Positions 53,886-62,801 of a stretch of 64,000 nt of DNA are shown here, piece after piece. Each line of letters begins with the position of its first letter. Within the stretch, counting starts at the first letter, position 1. Made by a program: the position numbers and the translations under genes. This DNA is from Hyphomicrobiales bacterium. Its GTDB lineage: Bacteria; Pseudomonadota; Alphaproteobacteria; Rhizobiales; Rhizobiaceae. A model generated the notes under the pieces. The model saw only the letters and a program-made list of their open reading frames with translations. It did not search any database and was not told where the DNA came from. Location: positions 186,001 through 250,000 of the forward strand of contig UBMP01000020.1 of NCBI GenBank assembly GCA_900466575.1. The letters run 5' to 3'.

Positions 53886-55166
53886 TCAGGCGGCGATAAA
53901 CTCGTTCCAGCGCTTTACCATGTAGCGGTCTTCGTCCATGACCGAGTTCCAGCAGGCAACCTTGCCCATGCGGTCGTCGAAGGAGCCGCCATCGCGCACG
54001 GCGCCGGCCTTTTCCATGACCTTGCCTTCTGGAGACATGATGTCGCCCTTGGCCGGCTTGCCTTCGATCCAGTAGCCCCATTCGTCTTCGGACATGAACT
54101 GCTTGGCGGTTTCCATGCAGGCCGAGTAGTAGCCCTGACGGTTGAGATAGCCGCCGACCCAGCCGGACGTGTACCAGTTGATGTATTCGTAGGCCGCGTC
54201 GAGTTCAGCGCCCTTGAGGTGTGCGGCAAGACCCAGACCGCCGCCCCACGAACGGTAACCTTCCTTCAGCGGCTGATACTTGCAGGCGATGCCCTTGGAG
54301 CGGACGGCAGCAACGGCCGGCGACCACATGGACTGGATGACGACTTCGCCGGACGCCATGAGGTTGACGGACTCGTCGAAGGACTTCCAGAAAGCGCGGA
54401 ACTGGCCGGCTTTCTTGGTTTCGATGAGGAAGTCGATCGTCTTGTCGATTTCGGCCTTCGTCATGTTGCCCTTGTCGGCATATTTCAGCTTGCCGGCGGC
54501 TTCCATGATCATGGCGGCGTCCATGATGCCGATGGACGGGATGTTGAGGATCGAGGTCTTGCCCTTGAAGGCCGGGTCGAGAATGTCGGCCCAGGAGGAG
54601 ATTTCGCGGCCGACGAGGTCGGGGCGGATACCGAGCGTGTCGGCATTGTAGATGGTGGGAACCATCGTGAACCATTCCGTCGGTGCCTTGGCAAACTTTT
54701 TGTCGCCGGGCTTTTCGACAAAGCCGACCGTATGCGGGGCGGTGCCCTGTGCAATAACGCTATCGGGCTTGAGCTTGCCGGTGATGAAGAGCGGCACGAT
54801 CTTGTCGAAATATTTCAGCTTCTTGGTGTTCATCGGCTGGATCACGCCAGCGGGGAACACCTTCTTCAGGATCCAGTATTCGATGTCGGCGATGTCGTAG
54901 GAGTTCGGCTGGGTTACCGTGCGCTGCGCTGCGGCGTCGGAGTCGAGCGCCGTCATTTCCAGCGTGATGCCGAGATCCGCCTTGCACTTTTCGGCAATCG
55001 CATTGATGTTCGAAACGCCCGTGCCGATCTGGCGCAGCGTGATCGGGTTCTTCGCCCAGATCGTCGGGAAGCCGGTGATGACGCCGGTGCCGGCAGCAGC
55101 ACCAGCGGCGGCGGCGCCCGCCTTCAGCAGTGTGCGGCGCGTGATACCTTGAGACTTCGTGGTCAT
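53886..55166 (-). CDS. TAT-exported ABC substrate-binding protein (PotD-like)
   Basis: This is a 426-residue protein starting at the ATG after AAGGAGAACTGAGC. A twin-arginine signal (ITRRTLLKAGAAAAG) suggests export in folded form. The mature domain is of the extracellular solute-binding family 1/13 (YDIADIEYWILKKVFPAG, VGFVEKPGDKKFA, DILDPAFKGKTSILN, LMASGEVVIQSMWSPAVAAVRSKG; last split as LMASGEVVI, MWSPAVAAVR). The ligand is not readable, and acidic amine-contact residues of true PotD are not obvious. The ATPase gene lies 55 bases upstream. Confidence 0.85.
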   Translation of the reverse strand: MTTKSQGITRRTLLKAGAAAAGAAAGTGVITGFPTIWAKNPITLRQIGTGVSNINAIAEKCKADLGITLEMTALDSDAAAQRTVTQPNSYDIADIEYWILKKVFPAGVIQPMNTKKLKYFDKIVPLFITGKLKPDSVIAQGTAPHTVGFVEKPGDKKFAKAPTEWFTMVPTIYNADTLGIRPDLVGREISSWADILDPAFKGKTSILNIPSIGIMDAAMIMEAAGKLKYADKGNMTKAEIDKTIDFLIETKKAGQFRAFWKSFDESVNLMASGEVVIQSMWSPAVAAVRSKGIACKYQPLKEGYRSWGGGLGLAAHLKGAELDAAYEYINWYTSGWVGGYLNRQGYYSACMETAKQFMSEDEWGYWIEGKPAKGDIMSPEGKVMEKAGAVRDGGSFDDRMGKVACWNSVMDEDRYMVKRWNEFIAA

Positions 55167-55221
55167 GCTCAGTTCTCCTTCAGAGGTTTGTTTGTGTATG
55201 ATTTTCATCATCTTTCTTGTT

Positions 55222-56310
55222 TTATCTTTCCACGCGGCCGAGAATGATCGCGTCGTCTTTGGCCCATGAGAGAGGCACGGCGTCACCGGCTCTGACGGGA
55301 TTGCGGTAGTATTCCGCGTCGTTCAGCACCACGGTGAAGTCTTCGACGCCTGCGCCTGCGACGCTGAGCTTCACGGTCGCGCCAAGGTCTTCGACATTCT
55401 GGACGACGGCTGTAAATCCGAAGCCTTGCTCCCCGGGCGGTGCGATGCGGATATGGTCGGTGCGGAGCGCAATGTCGGCCTGCTCATCTTGATGTGTCGG
55501 CTTGCCGAGGGCGCTGAAGCGCCCGCCACCATTGACCTCAATGGTTGTTGTCTCCTCGGTGCGCTCGACGATGCGGCCCGATATGACATTGTGATTGCCC
55601 ATGAACTGCGCGACGAAGGCAGTCGCCGGGCGCTCGAACACGACGCGCGGACTTGCCGCCTGCTCAATGCGCCCGTCATTCATGACGACAACCAGGTCTG
55701 CCAGCGCCATGGCCTCATCCTGGCTATGCGTCACATGGACGAAGGTCATGCCCAGCGAAGTTTGCAGGCTCTTCAGTTCCGCCCTCATCCGGATCTTGAG
55801 AAAGGGGTCGAGCGCTGAAAGGGGCTCGTCCAGCAGGAGGGCCTGAGGCCGGGTGATGAGCGCGCGGGCGAGCGCTACGCGCTGCTGTTGGCCGCCCGAA
55901 AGCTGAGCGGGGCGTCGCGCAGCATAGGGCTCCAGCTGCATGCGCTTCAGCATCTCGAGCGCAGCGCTACGACGCTCCGCCTTCTCGACGCCCTGCATTT
56001 TCAGACTGAAGGCGACGTTGTCGACAAGATCGAGATGCGGGAAAAGAGCGTAGGATTGAAACATCATGGCCGTTCCGCGCCGTGCGGGCGGAAGATCGTT
56101 GACGATCGCGTTTCCGAGAAGGATGTCACCCTCCGAAACCGTTTCGTGGCCGGCAATCATGCGGAGCGTCGAGGTTTTTCCGCAGCCGGAAGGGCCGAGA
56201 AAGCAGCAATAGCTCCCAGCCGGAATCTTGAGGCTGATTGCGTGCACGGCAGCGGTCGATCCGTAGATCTTGGAAACGGCAGCAAGTTCGATTTCAGCAG
56301 CTTTGGACAT
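55222..56310 (-). CDS. ABC transporter ATPase, PotA-like
   Basis: This is a 362-residue ATPase with GPSGCGKTSTLRMI (Walker A), QLSGGQQQRVALARAL, ALLLDEPLSALDP (Walker B), and a C-terminal TOBE regulatory domain (about 280-360). It is the first gene of the transporter operon, GAGGATGATGC precedes the ATG, and it is divergent from a GntR regulator with 266 bases between. Confidence 0.9.
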   Translation of the reverse strand: MSKAAEIELAAVSKIYGSTAAVHAISLKIPAGSYCCFLGPSGCGKTSTLRMIAGHETVSEGDILLGNAIVNDLPPARRGTAMMFQSYALFPHLDLVDNVAFSLKMQGVEKAERRSAALEMLKRMQLEPYAARRPAQLSGGQQQRVALARALITRPQALLLDEPLSALDPFLKIRMRAELKSLQTSLGMTFVHVTHSQDEAMALADLVVVMNDGRIEQAASPRVVFERPATAFVAQFMGNHNVISGRIVERTEETTTIEVNGGGRFSALGKPTHQDEQADIALRTDHIRIAPPGEQGFGFTAVVQNVEDLGATVKLSVAGAGVEDFTVVLNDAEYYRNPVRAGDAVPLSWAKDDAIILGRVER

Positions 56311-56576
56311 GCATCATCCTCGTTCGTGGATGTCGGGACAAATGCACATGCCATGCCAGATCAGGGCCGCCATTCCTAAAGAGCTGGATTCACTCAGGTT
56401 TATTTTTGCGCCGCCCGCGACCTTATTGGTGAAACTTAAGCCATGCATAAAAAATAGGCTCATGTATGCAATATGGACGTAATTTTGTGCGCTAAATTTT
56501 GCGAGCTTGGTTCACGGTCGGCTATTCTCTTTCGCCTCAGCAGAAGGTACAACGTGAGCCAACAGGAAGTCTGATC

Positions 56577-57290
56577 ATGAAGCTCCCAGCGAAATCCGCT
56601 TTATCCATTGATGCCAGCCAGGAAGATCGCGCGCAGGCCATCCGCGATGCTCTGCGTGACGCCATAGTGGACAGGCGATTGACGCCCGGCACCAAGCTGT
56701 CCGAGGCCGAAGTCGGCGCGCTTTTCGATGTCAGTCGGACAGTTGTGCGCTATGCACTGCAAATGCTTGCGTTCGAGGGTCTTGTACATAGTGAGCGAAA
56801 TAGGGGTGCTTTTGTATCCAATCCTACTCCAGAAGATGCCCGGCAGGTTTTCGCGTCACGGCGTCTGATAGAGGCCGGGATCGTCGCGGAAGCGGCTCGT
56901 CGGCTGACGAAGGCCGATGTGGCTGCCTTTCGTCGCCATCTTGAAGAGGAAGATCGGTACCGAGCCAGCCGGGGTCCGGAAGCACGGCGCGCAGAGATCA
57001 AGGCCTCCGGCGAGTTTCACATCATGCTGGCGCGTGTGGCGGGCAACGCAATTCTCGAGAAGTTCATGGATGAGCTTGTCGCCCGTTCATCGCTGGTCAT
57101 CGCGCTTTACGGTCGCTCTGGCGTTTCAAGCTGCGGACATGACGAGCATGCGCTGATCCTCGAGGCGCTGCAGTCTGGTGATGTCGCCCGGGCAACCGAG
57201 ATGATGTTGCATCATATCGGGCATATAGAAGCGGATCTGGATCTGAGGACCGGCGAAAGCCTGACCCTCAGGGAAGCCCTGAACCTCTGA
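56577..57290 (+). CDS. GntR-family regulator, FCD subfamily
   Basis: This is a 237-residue protein; the ATG at 56577 follows AGGAAGTC. The winged helix (RLTPGTKLSEAEVGALFDVSRTVVRYALQMLAFEGLV) is followed by an all-helical FCD domain with metal-site residues in EFHIMLARVAGN (His) and DEHALILEAL / MMLHHIGHIEADL (Asp/His). The divergent position points to control of the ABC transporter-racemase operon by a carboxylate or amino-acid-like effector. The intergenic region has a loose GCATA...TATGC dyad near 56443-56470. Confidence 0.85.
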   Translation: MKLPAKSALSIDASQEDRAQAIRDALRDAIVDRRLTPGTKLSEAEVGALFDVSRTVVRYALQMLAFEGLVHSERNRGAFVSNPTPEDARQVFASRRLIEAGIVAEAARRLTKADVAAFRRHLEEEDRYRASRGPEARRAEIKASGEFHIMLARVAGNAILEKFMDELVARSSLVIALYGRSGVSSCGHDEHALILEALQSGDVARATEMMLHHIGHIEADLDLRTGESLTLREALNL

Positions 57291-57305
57291 GTTCGCCAAT
57301 GGCGC

Positions 57306-57326
57306 TTAGTCCAGGCGGTGGACTAA
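57306..57326. terminator. Bidirectional terminator-like hairpin
   Basis: An 8-bp perfect dyad (TTAGTCCA / TGGACTAA, loop GGCGG) lies in the 54-base gap between the convergent GntR and PAS-LuxR genes. It is followed by TATGCC on the plus strand, with no long T-run. Confidence 0.55.
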
Positions 57327-57344
57327 TATGCCAGTCATTTAATC

Positions 57345-57899
57345 CTAAAGCGAAAACCCGGCCAGTCGTGCCATGAGCCCGGAGAAGTTCCGAACCTCGA
57401 ACTTCTTGATCAGGCGTGCACGATAATCCTCGACTGTACGCGGCGAAAGGTTCAGTTCGCGTGCTGTTTCCTTGCTGGTGAGGCCGCGGGCGAGACACTT
57501 CACCACATGGCGCTCGCGGTTAGTCAGGGCAATGGCCGGACGCATGTCCGAAATATCCGCGAAGGTGAGAATGGTACGGGCCAGCGGCGCTTCGGTATCA
57601 AAGGTGAAGACCCGAACGCGGCACCAGAAAATCGAGCCATCGCGGCGGGGCATCAGCCGCTCGTCCATGTAGCGGCCCGCCTCTCTCAGTGCTTTGAAGC
57701 CCACTTCGCGAACAGCGTCGAATTCCCGGCTGGACGCATAGAGCATGCGGAAGGAGTGGCCGACCAGTTCATCTCTTTCGTAGCCGAACATGGTCGCGAA
57801 TTGCCGATTGCACTGGCGAATGATGCGATCTTCCGTCAGTACGATACCAACTGGCGCAAACTCGAACGCCAGCCGCTCGAGGTCTTCCGACTCGTTCAT
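57345..57899 (-). CDS. PAS-LuxR transcriptional regulator
   Basis: This is a 184-residue protein. A PAS domain (EFAPVGIVLTEDRIIRQCN, FGYERDELVGHSFRMLY, RDGSIFWCRV) occupies residues 10-115 and a LuxR-type helix-turn-helix (LTNRERHVVKCLARGLTSKETARELNLSPRTVEDYRARL; key parts LTNRERHVVK, SPRTVEDYR) ends the protein. There is no phosphoacceptor domain, so it likely senses a small ligand or redox state directly. It is divergent from the M20 peptidase gene with 93 bases between, suggesting it controls that operon. Confidence 0.85.
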   Translation of the reverse strand: MNESEDLERLAFEFAPVGIVLTEDRIIRQCNRQFATMFGYERDELVGHSFRMLYASSREFDAVREVGFKALREAGRYMDERLMPRRDGSIFWCRVRVFTFDTEAPLARTILTFADISDMRPAIALTNRERHVVKCLARGLTSKETARELNLSPRTVEDYRARLIKKFEVRNFSGLMARLAGFSL

Positions 57900-57992
57900 G
57901 TCATCCCCCGGCGTCGCGGTTCTTCCCGTGGTTTAACGGACCCGTATTTTTACAGAATTGTGCTGGCTCCATTCTTTCGTGAAGCTGGTTTC

Positions 57993-59333
57993 ATGCAAAT
58001 AGACAGCGAAACCATTGGTAAATCAAGGAAATTTCCTGGCGAGCAGGGGTCTGCGAGATTGCTGCGCGAAATTGAGGTGCGGCGCGATGACCTCGTCGCG
58101 CTGACCGCTGATCTCATTCGGATACCGACACTCAATCCACCTGGGGAAGCCTATCTCGAGATTTGCGAATATCTGAAACGTCGGCTGGAACCGAAGGGTT
58201 TTGCCATCGAGATGATCAGGGCTCTGGGTGCGCCGGGAGACAGTGATCGCTACCCGCGCTGGAATGTGATCGCCCGGCGGGATGGGCCCTTTCCCGGCGA
58301 GTGTGTTCATTTCAACTCGCACACCGACGTCGTGGAGCCGGGCAGGGGATGGACCTTTGACCCCTTTGGCGGTGAAGTCAGGGACGGCAAGGTCTATGGA
58401 CGTGGCGCCTGCGACATGAAAGGCGGGCTTGCTGCGTCCATCATTGCCGCGGAGGCCTTTGTCGATCTCTTTCCGGGTTTCTCCGGCGCTGTCGAAATTT
58501 CGGGGACCGCAGACGAGGAGACGGGTGGCTTCGGGGGCGTAGCCTATCTGGCGGAGAGAGGCTACTTCTCGCCCTCGCGCGTCCAGCATGTCATCATACC
58601 CGAACCGTTGAACAAGGACCGCATCTGTCTCGGCCATCGCGGCGTCTGGTGGGGGGAGATCGAGGCGTTTGGGCATATTGCCCATGGTTCCATGCCATTC
58701 CTGGGCGATTGCGCAGTCCGCCATATGGGTGCAGTTGTTGCCGAGATGGAAAGCAGCCTTTTCCCCGCGCTTGCAGCCCGCCAGACAAACATGCCCGTTG
58801 TTCCCCCACCGGCTCGGCGCTCGACGTTGAACATCAATTCCCTGCACGGCGGGCTCGATGAGCCGAAGGATGGCTTTTCCGGTTTTCCCTCCCCACTCGT
58901 TCCCGACAGCGCCCGCATGGTGCTCGACCGGCGCTATCTGATCGAGGAGAGCCCGGAAGGCGTCAAGGCTGAAATCGTCGCCCTGCTGGAGCGCGTGAAG
59001 GCGCAGCGGCCCAGCTTCGAATATCAGCTGAAGGAACTCTGGGGCGTGACACCGACGATGACGGAACGCGATGCACCGGTGGTCAGGACGGTGGCAAGCG
59101 CCATCCAGACCGTCTTCGATCGCGAGCCCGAATATGTGGCCTCTCCGGGCACTTATGACCAGAAGCACATTGCTCGCATCGGCAAGATGTATAATTGCAT
59201 CGCTTATGGACCTGGCATTCTCGACCTTGCTCACCAGCCCGACGAATACGTGGGGATTGACGACATGGTCGACAGCGCGAAGGTGATGGCCCTGTCCCTG
59301 CTACAGTTGCTCATGCCTGCCGAACGGGATTGA
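57993..59333 (+). CDS. M20-family deacylase/peptidase (ArgE/DapE-like)
   Basis: This is a 446-residue metallohydrolase. The ATG at 57993 gives a normal length; the open frame upstream is antisense to the PAS-LuxR gene. Zinc-site residues appear in HFNSHTDVV (His, Asp), GRGACDMKGGLA (bridging Asp), GTADEETGG (catalytic Glu plus Glu) and IPEPLNK (Glu). Members remove N-acyl groups from amino acids or cleave small peptides. The operon with a dipeptide-type importer suggests it processes what is imported. Confidence 0.85.
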   Translation: MQIDSETIGKSRKFPGEQGSARLLREIEVRRDDLVALTADLIRIPTLNPPGEAYLEICEYLKRRLEPKGFAIEMIRALGAPGDSDRYPRWNVIARRDGPFPGECVHFNSHTDVVEPGRGWTFDPFGGEVRDGKVYGRGACDMKGGLAASIIAAEAFVDLFPGFSGAVEISGTADEETGGFGGVAYLAERGYFSPSRVQHVIIPEPLNKDRICLGHRGVWWGEIEAFGHIAHGSMPFLGDCAVRHMGAVVAEMESSLFPALAARQTNMPVVPPPARRSTLNINSLHGGLDEPKDGFSGFPSPLVPDSARMVLDRRYLIEESPEGVKAEIVALLERVKAQRPSFEYQLKELWGVTPTMTERDAPVVRTVASAIQTVFDREPEYVASPGTYDQKHIARIGKMYNCIAYGPGILDLAHQPDEYVGIDDMVDSAKVMALSLLQLLMPAERD

Positions 59334-59445
59334 GCTCTGTCGTCGCTTTCGGCCCGATGCCCTTGAGGAATGACGATTTGCCGGCTAGGGGTAAGGGGTC
59401 GGCGAATACGCGGGACGATAAATGCTATCGAGGGGAAGGAAGACG

Positions 59446-60933
59446 ATGAGCAGCTTGACGAAACTGATGACCACGGCGGCCATTTTGGTTGCCACCAGCG
59501 CGCTGGCGCCCGCCTTTGCGGCGAACACGGCCATCACGGTCGGCATGGTTCTTGAGCCGCCGAATCTGGATCCGACTTCCGGCGCCGCGGCGGCAATCCG
59601 CGAAGTTACCTACGCCAACATCTTTCAGGGCCTGACACGTTTCGACGCCAACGGCGCGATTATTCCCGATCTCGCCAAGAGCTGGGATATATCCGCCGAC
59701 GGTCTAGCCTATACATTTCATCTCGCGACCGGTGTGAAATTCCACGACGGTTCGCCCTTCAGCGCTGACGATGTGAAATTCTCCCTCGACCGCGCGCGGG
59801 CCCCGGACTCCACAAACGCTCAGAAGGGTTTGTTTGCAGACATCGCATCCGTGGACGTTGTGGACCCCGCCACGGTAAAAGTAACCCTCAAAAAGCCAAA
59901 TGGCAGCTTCCTGTTCAACATGGCTTGGGGTGATGCGGTCATTCTGTCGCCGAAGAGCATTGCCACGGAAGCCACGATGCCGGTCGGAACCGGACCGTTC
60001 AAGTTCGTAAACTGGGTGAAGGGCGATCATGTCGAACTCGCCAAGTTCGATGGCTACTGGGGAACCGCTCCGAAGCTCGACAAGGTCACTTTCAAGTTCA
60101 TCTCCGATCCTTCGGCTGCGTTTGCTGCCATGATGGCGGGCGACGTGGATGCGTTTCCCGTCTATCCGGCGCCGGAAAATCTCGAGCAATTCAAGGCTGA
60201 TCCCCGCTTCCAGGTGGTCGTCGGTAACACCGAGGGGGAAACGCTGCTTGCCATGAACAACGGCAAGAAGCCGTTTGACAATATCAAGGTCCGCGAGGCG
60301 GTGGCCCATGCCGTGAATCGCAAGGAGATCATCGACGGCGCCATGTTCGGTTACGGGACGCCTATCGGCACACATTTCGCGCCGCACAATCCCGATTATG
60401 TCGATTTGACCGCGCAGTCGAATTATGACCCGGAAAAGTCCAAGGCGCTGTTGAAGGAAGCCGGTTATCCCGATGGCTTCACGGTATCGCTCAAGCTGCC
60501 GCCGCCATCCTACGCGCGGCGCGGCGGCGAAATCATCGCTGCGGAGCTTGCCAAGGTGGGTATCAAGGCCGAAATTACCAACCTCGAATGGGCGCAATGG
60601 TTGGAGCAGGTCTTCAAGGGCAAGGACTATGACCTGACGATCGTGTCGCATACGGAGCCCATGGATATCGATATCTACGGTCGCGACAACTACTACTTTA
60701 ACTACAAGAGCGAGGCGTTCAAGAAGATCATGGCGGAGCTTTCGGGCACCACCGACCCGGCCCAGCGCAGCGCGCTCCTGAAGCAGGCGCAGAAGCGCAT
60801 CGCCGACGACTACGTCAATGCCTTCCTCTTTGAACTGCCGAAGACGGGGGTCGCCAACGCCAAGATTGTTGGTCTGTGGAAGAACCAGCCGACACCCGCA
60901 AACGACATGTCCGAAGTATACTGGAAGGATTGA
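59446..60933 (+). CDS. Dipeptide/opine-type ABC substrate-binding protein
   Basis: This is a 495-residue SBP family 5 (DppA/OppA) protein. The ATG at 59446 has GGGGAAGGAAGACG upstream and a signal peptide ending APAFAA. Signatures are YANIFQGLTRFDANGAIIPDLAKSWD (first half YANIFQGLTRF), FKFHDGSPFSADDV-like VKFHDGSPFSADDVKFSLDR, and VREAVAHAVNRKEI. It brings peptides, opines or related compounds to the two permeases that follow 51 bases later. Confidence 0.9.
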   Translation: MSSLTKLMTTAAILVATSALAPAFAANTAITVGMVLEPPNLDPTSGAAAAIREVTYANIFQGLTRFDANGAIIPDLAKSWDISADGLAYTFHLATGVKFHDGSPFSADDVKFSLDRARAPDSTNAQKGLFADIASVDVVDPATVKVTLKKPNGSFLFNMAWGDAVILSPKSIATEATMPVGTGPFKFVNWVKGDHVELAKFDGYWGTAPKLDKVTFKFISDPSAAFAAMMAGDVDAFPVYPAPENLEQFKADPRFQVVVGNTEGETLLAMNNGKKPFDNIKVREAVAHAVNRKEIIDGAMFGYGTPIGTHFAPHNPDYVDLTAQSNYDPEKSKALLKEAGYPDGFTVSLKLPPPSYARRGGEIIAAELAKVGIKAEITNLEWAQWLEQVFKGKDYDLTIVSHTEPMDIDIYGRDNYYFNYKSEAFKKIMAELSGTTDPAQRSALLKQAQKRIADDYVNAFLFELPKTGVANAKIVGLWKNQPTPANDMSEVYWKD

Positions 60934-60984
60934 TCTGTGCGGGCCGGGGGAAACGCCTCCGGCCCCTCCCGATCGCTTGAACCC

Positions 60985-61932
60985 ATGGCGCCTTATCTCC
61001 TGAAACGTGTGATCTCGCTTGTGTTGAGCCTTCTGGCGGCCAGCGTCGTGATCTTCGTGGTGCTGCAGGTGGTGCCTGGAGACCCGGCCTCCTACATGCT
61101 CGGCATGAACGCGCAGCCGGAGACAGTCGAGGCACTGCGGCAGCAAATGGGGCTGAATGATCCGATCGTCTGGCGCTACTTGAGTTGGGTCGCCGGGCTG
61201 ACCCATGGAGACTTTGGAGTCAGCTATACCTACAAGGTGCCGACGGGCGAGTTGATTGCCCAGCGGCTCTGGGTATCGCTGCCGCTGGCGCTCTACGCGC
61301 TGTTCCTGTCGACAATAATCGCTTTGCCGATTGGCATTATCTCTGCTGCAAAGAGAAATTCGGCAGCCGACTATGGGATCATGGGTGTGACGCAGCTTGG
61401 CATTGCGGTGCCGAACTTCTGGTTTGCGATGCTTCTGGTTCTGCTCTTCTCGATCACGCTGCGCTGGTTTTCCGCGGGCGGTTTTCCGGGTTGGAATGCG
61501 GGCTTTTTCGTCGCCATGAAGGCTCTTACGCTCCCGGCGATTGCGCTGGCGCTGCCGCAAGCCTCCATCCTGGCGCGTGTCATGCGCTCATCGCTGCTTG
61601 ATACGTTGTCTGAAGATTATATCCGCACAGCCCGCGCGAAGGGGCTGAGCCGTGGGCAGACACTTGTGCGCCATGCCGTGCGAAACGCGATGATCCCGGT
61701 GCTGACCATTCTCGGCCTGCAATTCTCCTTCCTGCTCGCCGGCGCGATCATCATCGAGAATGTCTTCTATCTTCCTGGTCTTGGCCGCCTTGTCTTCCAA
61801 GGCATCACGCAGCGCGATCTGATCGTCGTGCAGTCCGTCGTCATGCTTCTGGTCTTTGCGGTCATCCTCGTCACCTTTCTGGTCGACATCGCGTATGCGA
61901 TGGTCGATCCGCGTCTCCGGGGTCGTGCCTGA
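60985..61932 (+). CDS. Dipeptide-type ABC permease, DppB-like
   Basis: This is a 315-residue, six-helix permease. The ATG at 60985 opens with the DppB-type YLLKRVISLVLSLLAASVVIF (split YLLKRVISL, AASVVIF). QMGLNDPIVWRYLSWV and the EAA loop YIRTARAKGLSRGQTLVRHAVRNAMIP are clear. Its TGA overlaps the ATG of the DppC-like gene. Confidence 0.9.
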   Translation: MAPYLLKRVISLVLSLLAASVVIFVVLQVVPGDPASYMLGMNAQPETVEALRQQMGLNDPIVWRYLSWVAGLTHGDFGVSYTYKVPTGELIAQRLWVSLPLALYALFLSTIIALPIGIISAAKRNSAADYGIMGVTQLGIAVPNFWFAMLLVLLFSITLRWFSAGGFPGWNAGFFVAMKALTLPAIALALPQASILARVMRSSLLDTLSEDYIRTARAKGLSRGQTLVRHAVRNAMIPVLTILGLQFSFLLAGAIIIENVFYLPGLGRLVFQGITQRDLIVVQSVVMLLVFAVILVTFLVDIAYAMVDPRLRGRA

Positions 61933-62801
61933 TGAGTTTCGGCGCCCTGCCTGACGAGAAGCGCGGTCTTGTAGGCGTTGCCTTTCAATCGAAAAGCTTT
62001 GCGCTCGGCTTTGTCCTGACCGGAATCTTCGTCCTGGCCGGGCTCATCTCCTTCGTCTGGACGCCCTATGATGCGACGGCGCTTGCTGTTGCTGACAAGC
62101 TGAAGAGCCCGTCCAGCCTGCACTGGTTCGGGACGGACCATTTCGGGCGCGACATCTTCTCCATGATCATGGTAGGGGCGCGGACTTCTATTGCAGTCGC
62201 TTTTGTCGCCGTGGGGATCGGCATCGCGGCGGGCGTTCCGCTGGGCCTCTGGGCGGCCGCCAGGCAGGCATCGATAGTGGACGAGATCATCATGCGCGCC
62301 AACGATCTCGTCTTCGCATTCCCGGCGCTCCTGATTGCGATATTGATTACCGCCGTGTTCGGTCCCAGCGCGATCAACGCGATCATCGCCATCGGCGTCT
62401 TCAACATTCCCGTTTTCGCCCGCCTGGCGCGGGGTGCGGCTCTGACGCTCTGGACACGGGAATATATCCTTGCCGCGCGTGTCGCGGGGAAGGGGGCTTT
62501 CCGGATCTCCGGCGAGCACATCCTTCCCAACATCATGAACCTGCTGATCGTTCAGGGAACGATCCAGTTTTCGCTCGGCATTCTGGCCGATGCTGCTCTT
62601 TCTTACGTTGGCCTTGGCGCACAGCCGCCAACGCCGAGCTGGGGCCGCATGCTGGCTGACGCACAAACGATGATCAGTCTCGCGCCGCATATGGCCCTGT
62701 TTCCCGGGGCCGCCATCGTGCTGACCGTGCTCGGACTGAATCTCATGGGGGACGGCCTGCGCGATCTCTTCGATCCGAAGCTGAGGAGAAGCCGCTCATG
62801 A
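61932..62801 (+). CDS. Dipeptide-type ABC permease, DppC-like
   Basis: This is a 289-residue permease with a cytoplasmic N-terminal extension, WFGTDHFGRDIFSMIMVGAR (family hallmark), the EAA loop YILAARVAGKGAFRISGEHILPN and a terminal GLNLMGDGLRDLFDPKLR. Start and stop both overlap neighbours (TGATG at each end), so the transporter genes are translationally coupled. Confidence 0.9.
   Translation: MSFGALPDEKRGLVGVAFQSKSFALGFVLTGIFVLAGLISFVWTPYDATALAVADKLKSPSSLHWFGTDHFGRDIFSMIMVGARTSIAVAFVAVGIGIAAGVPLGLWAAARQASIVDEIIMRANDLVFAFPALLIAILITAVFGPSAINAIIAIGVFNIPVFARLARGAALTLWTREYILAARVAGKGAFRISGEHILPNIMNLLIVQGTIQFSLGILADAALSYVGLGAQPPTPSWGRMLADAQTMISLAPHMALFPGAAIVLTVLGLNLMGDGLRDLFDPKLRRSRS

Noticed and set aside
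53880-55247. A 455-codon plus-strand open frame opposite the TAT-exported binding protein
   Set aside because: The minus strand has a ribosome site, twin-arginine signal and operon context; the plus-strand protein is rich in His/Asp/Arg without any domain.
59704-61560. A 618-codon minus-strand open frame over the dipeptide transporter genes
   Set aside because: It spans two conserved genes and their intergenic gap, and its protein is Arg/His/Gly-rich low-quality sequence typical of antisense frames.
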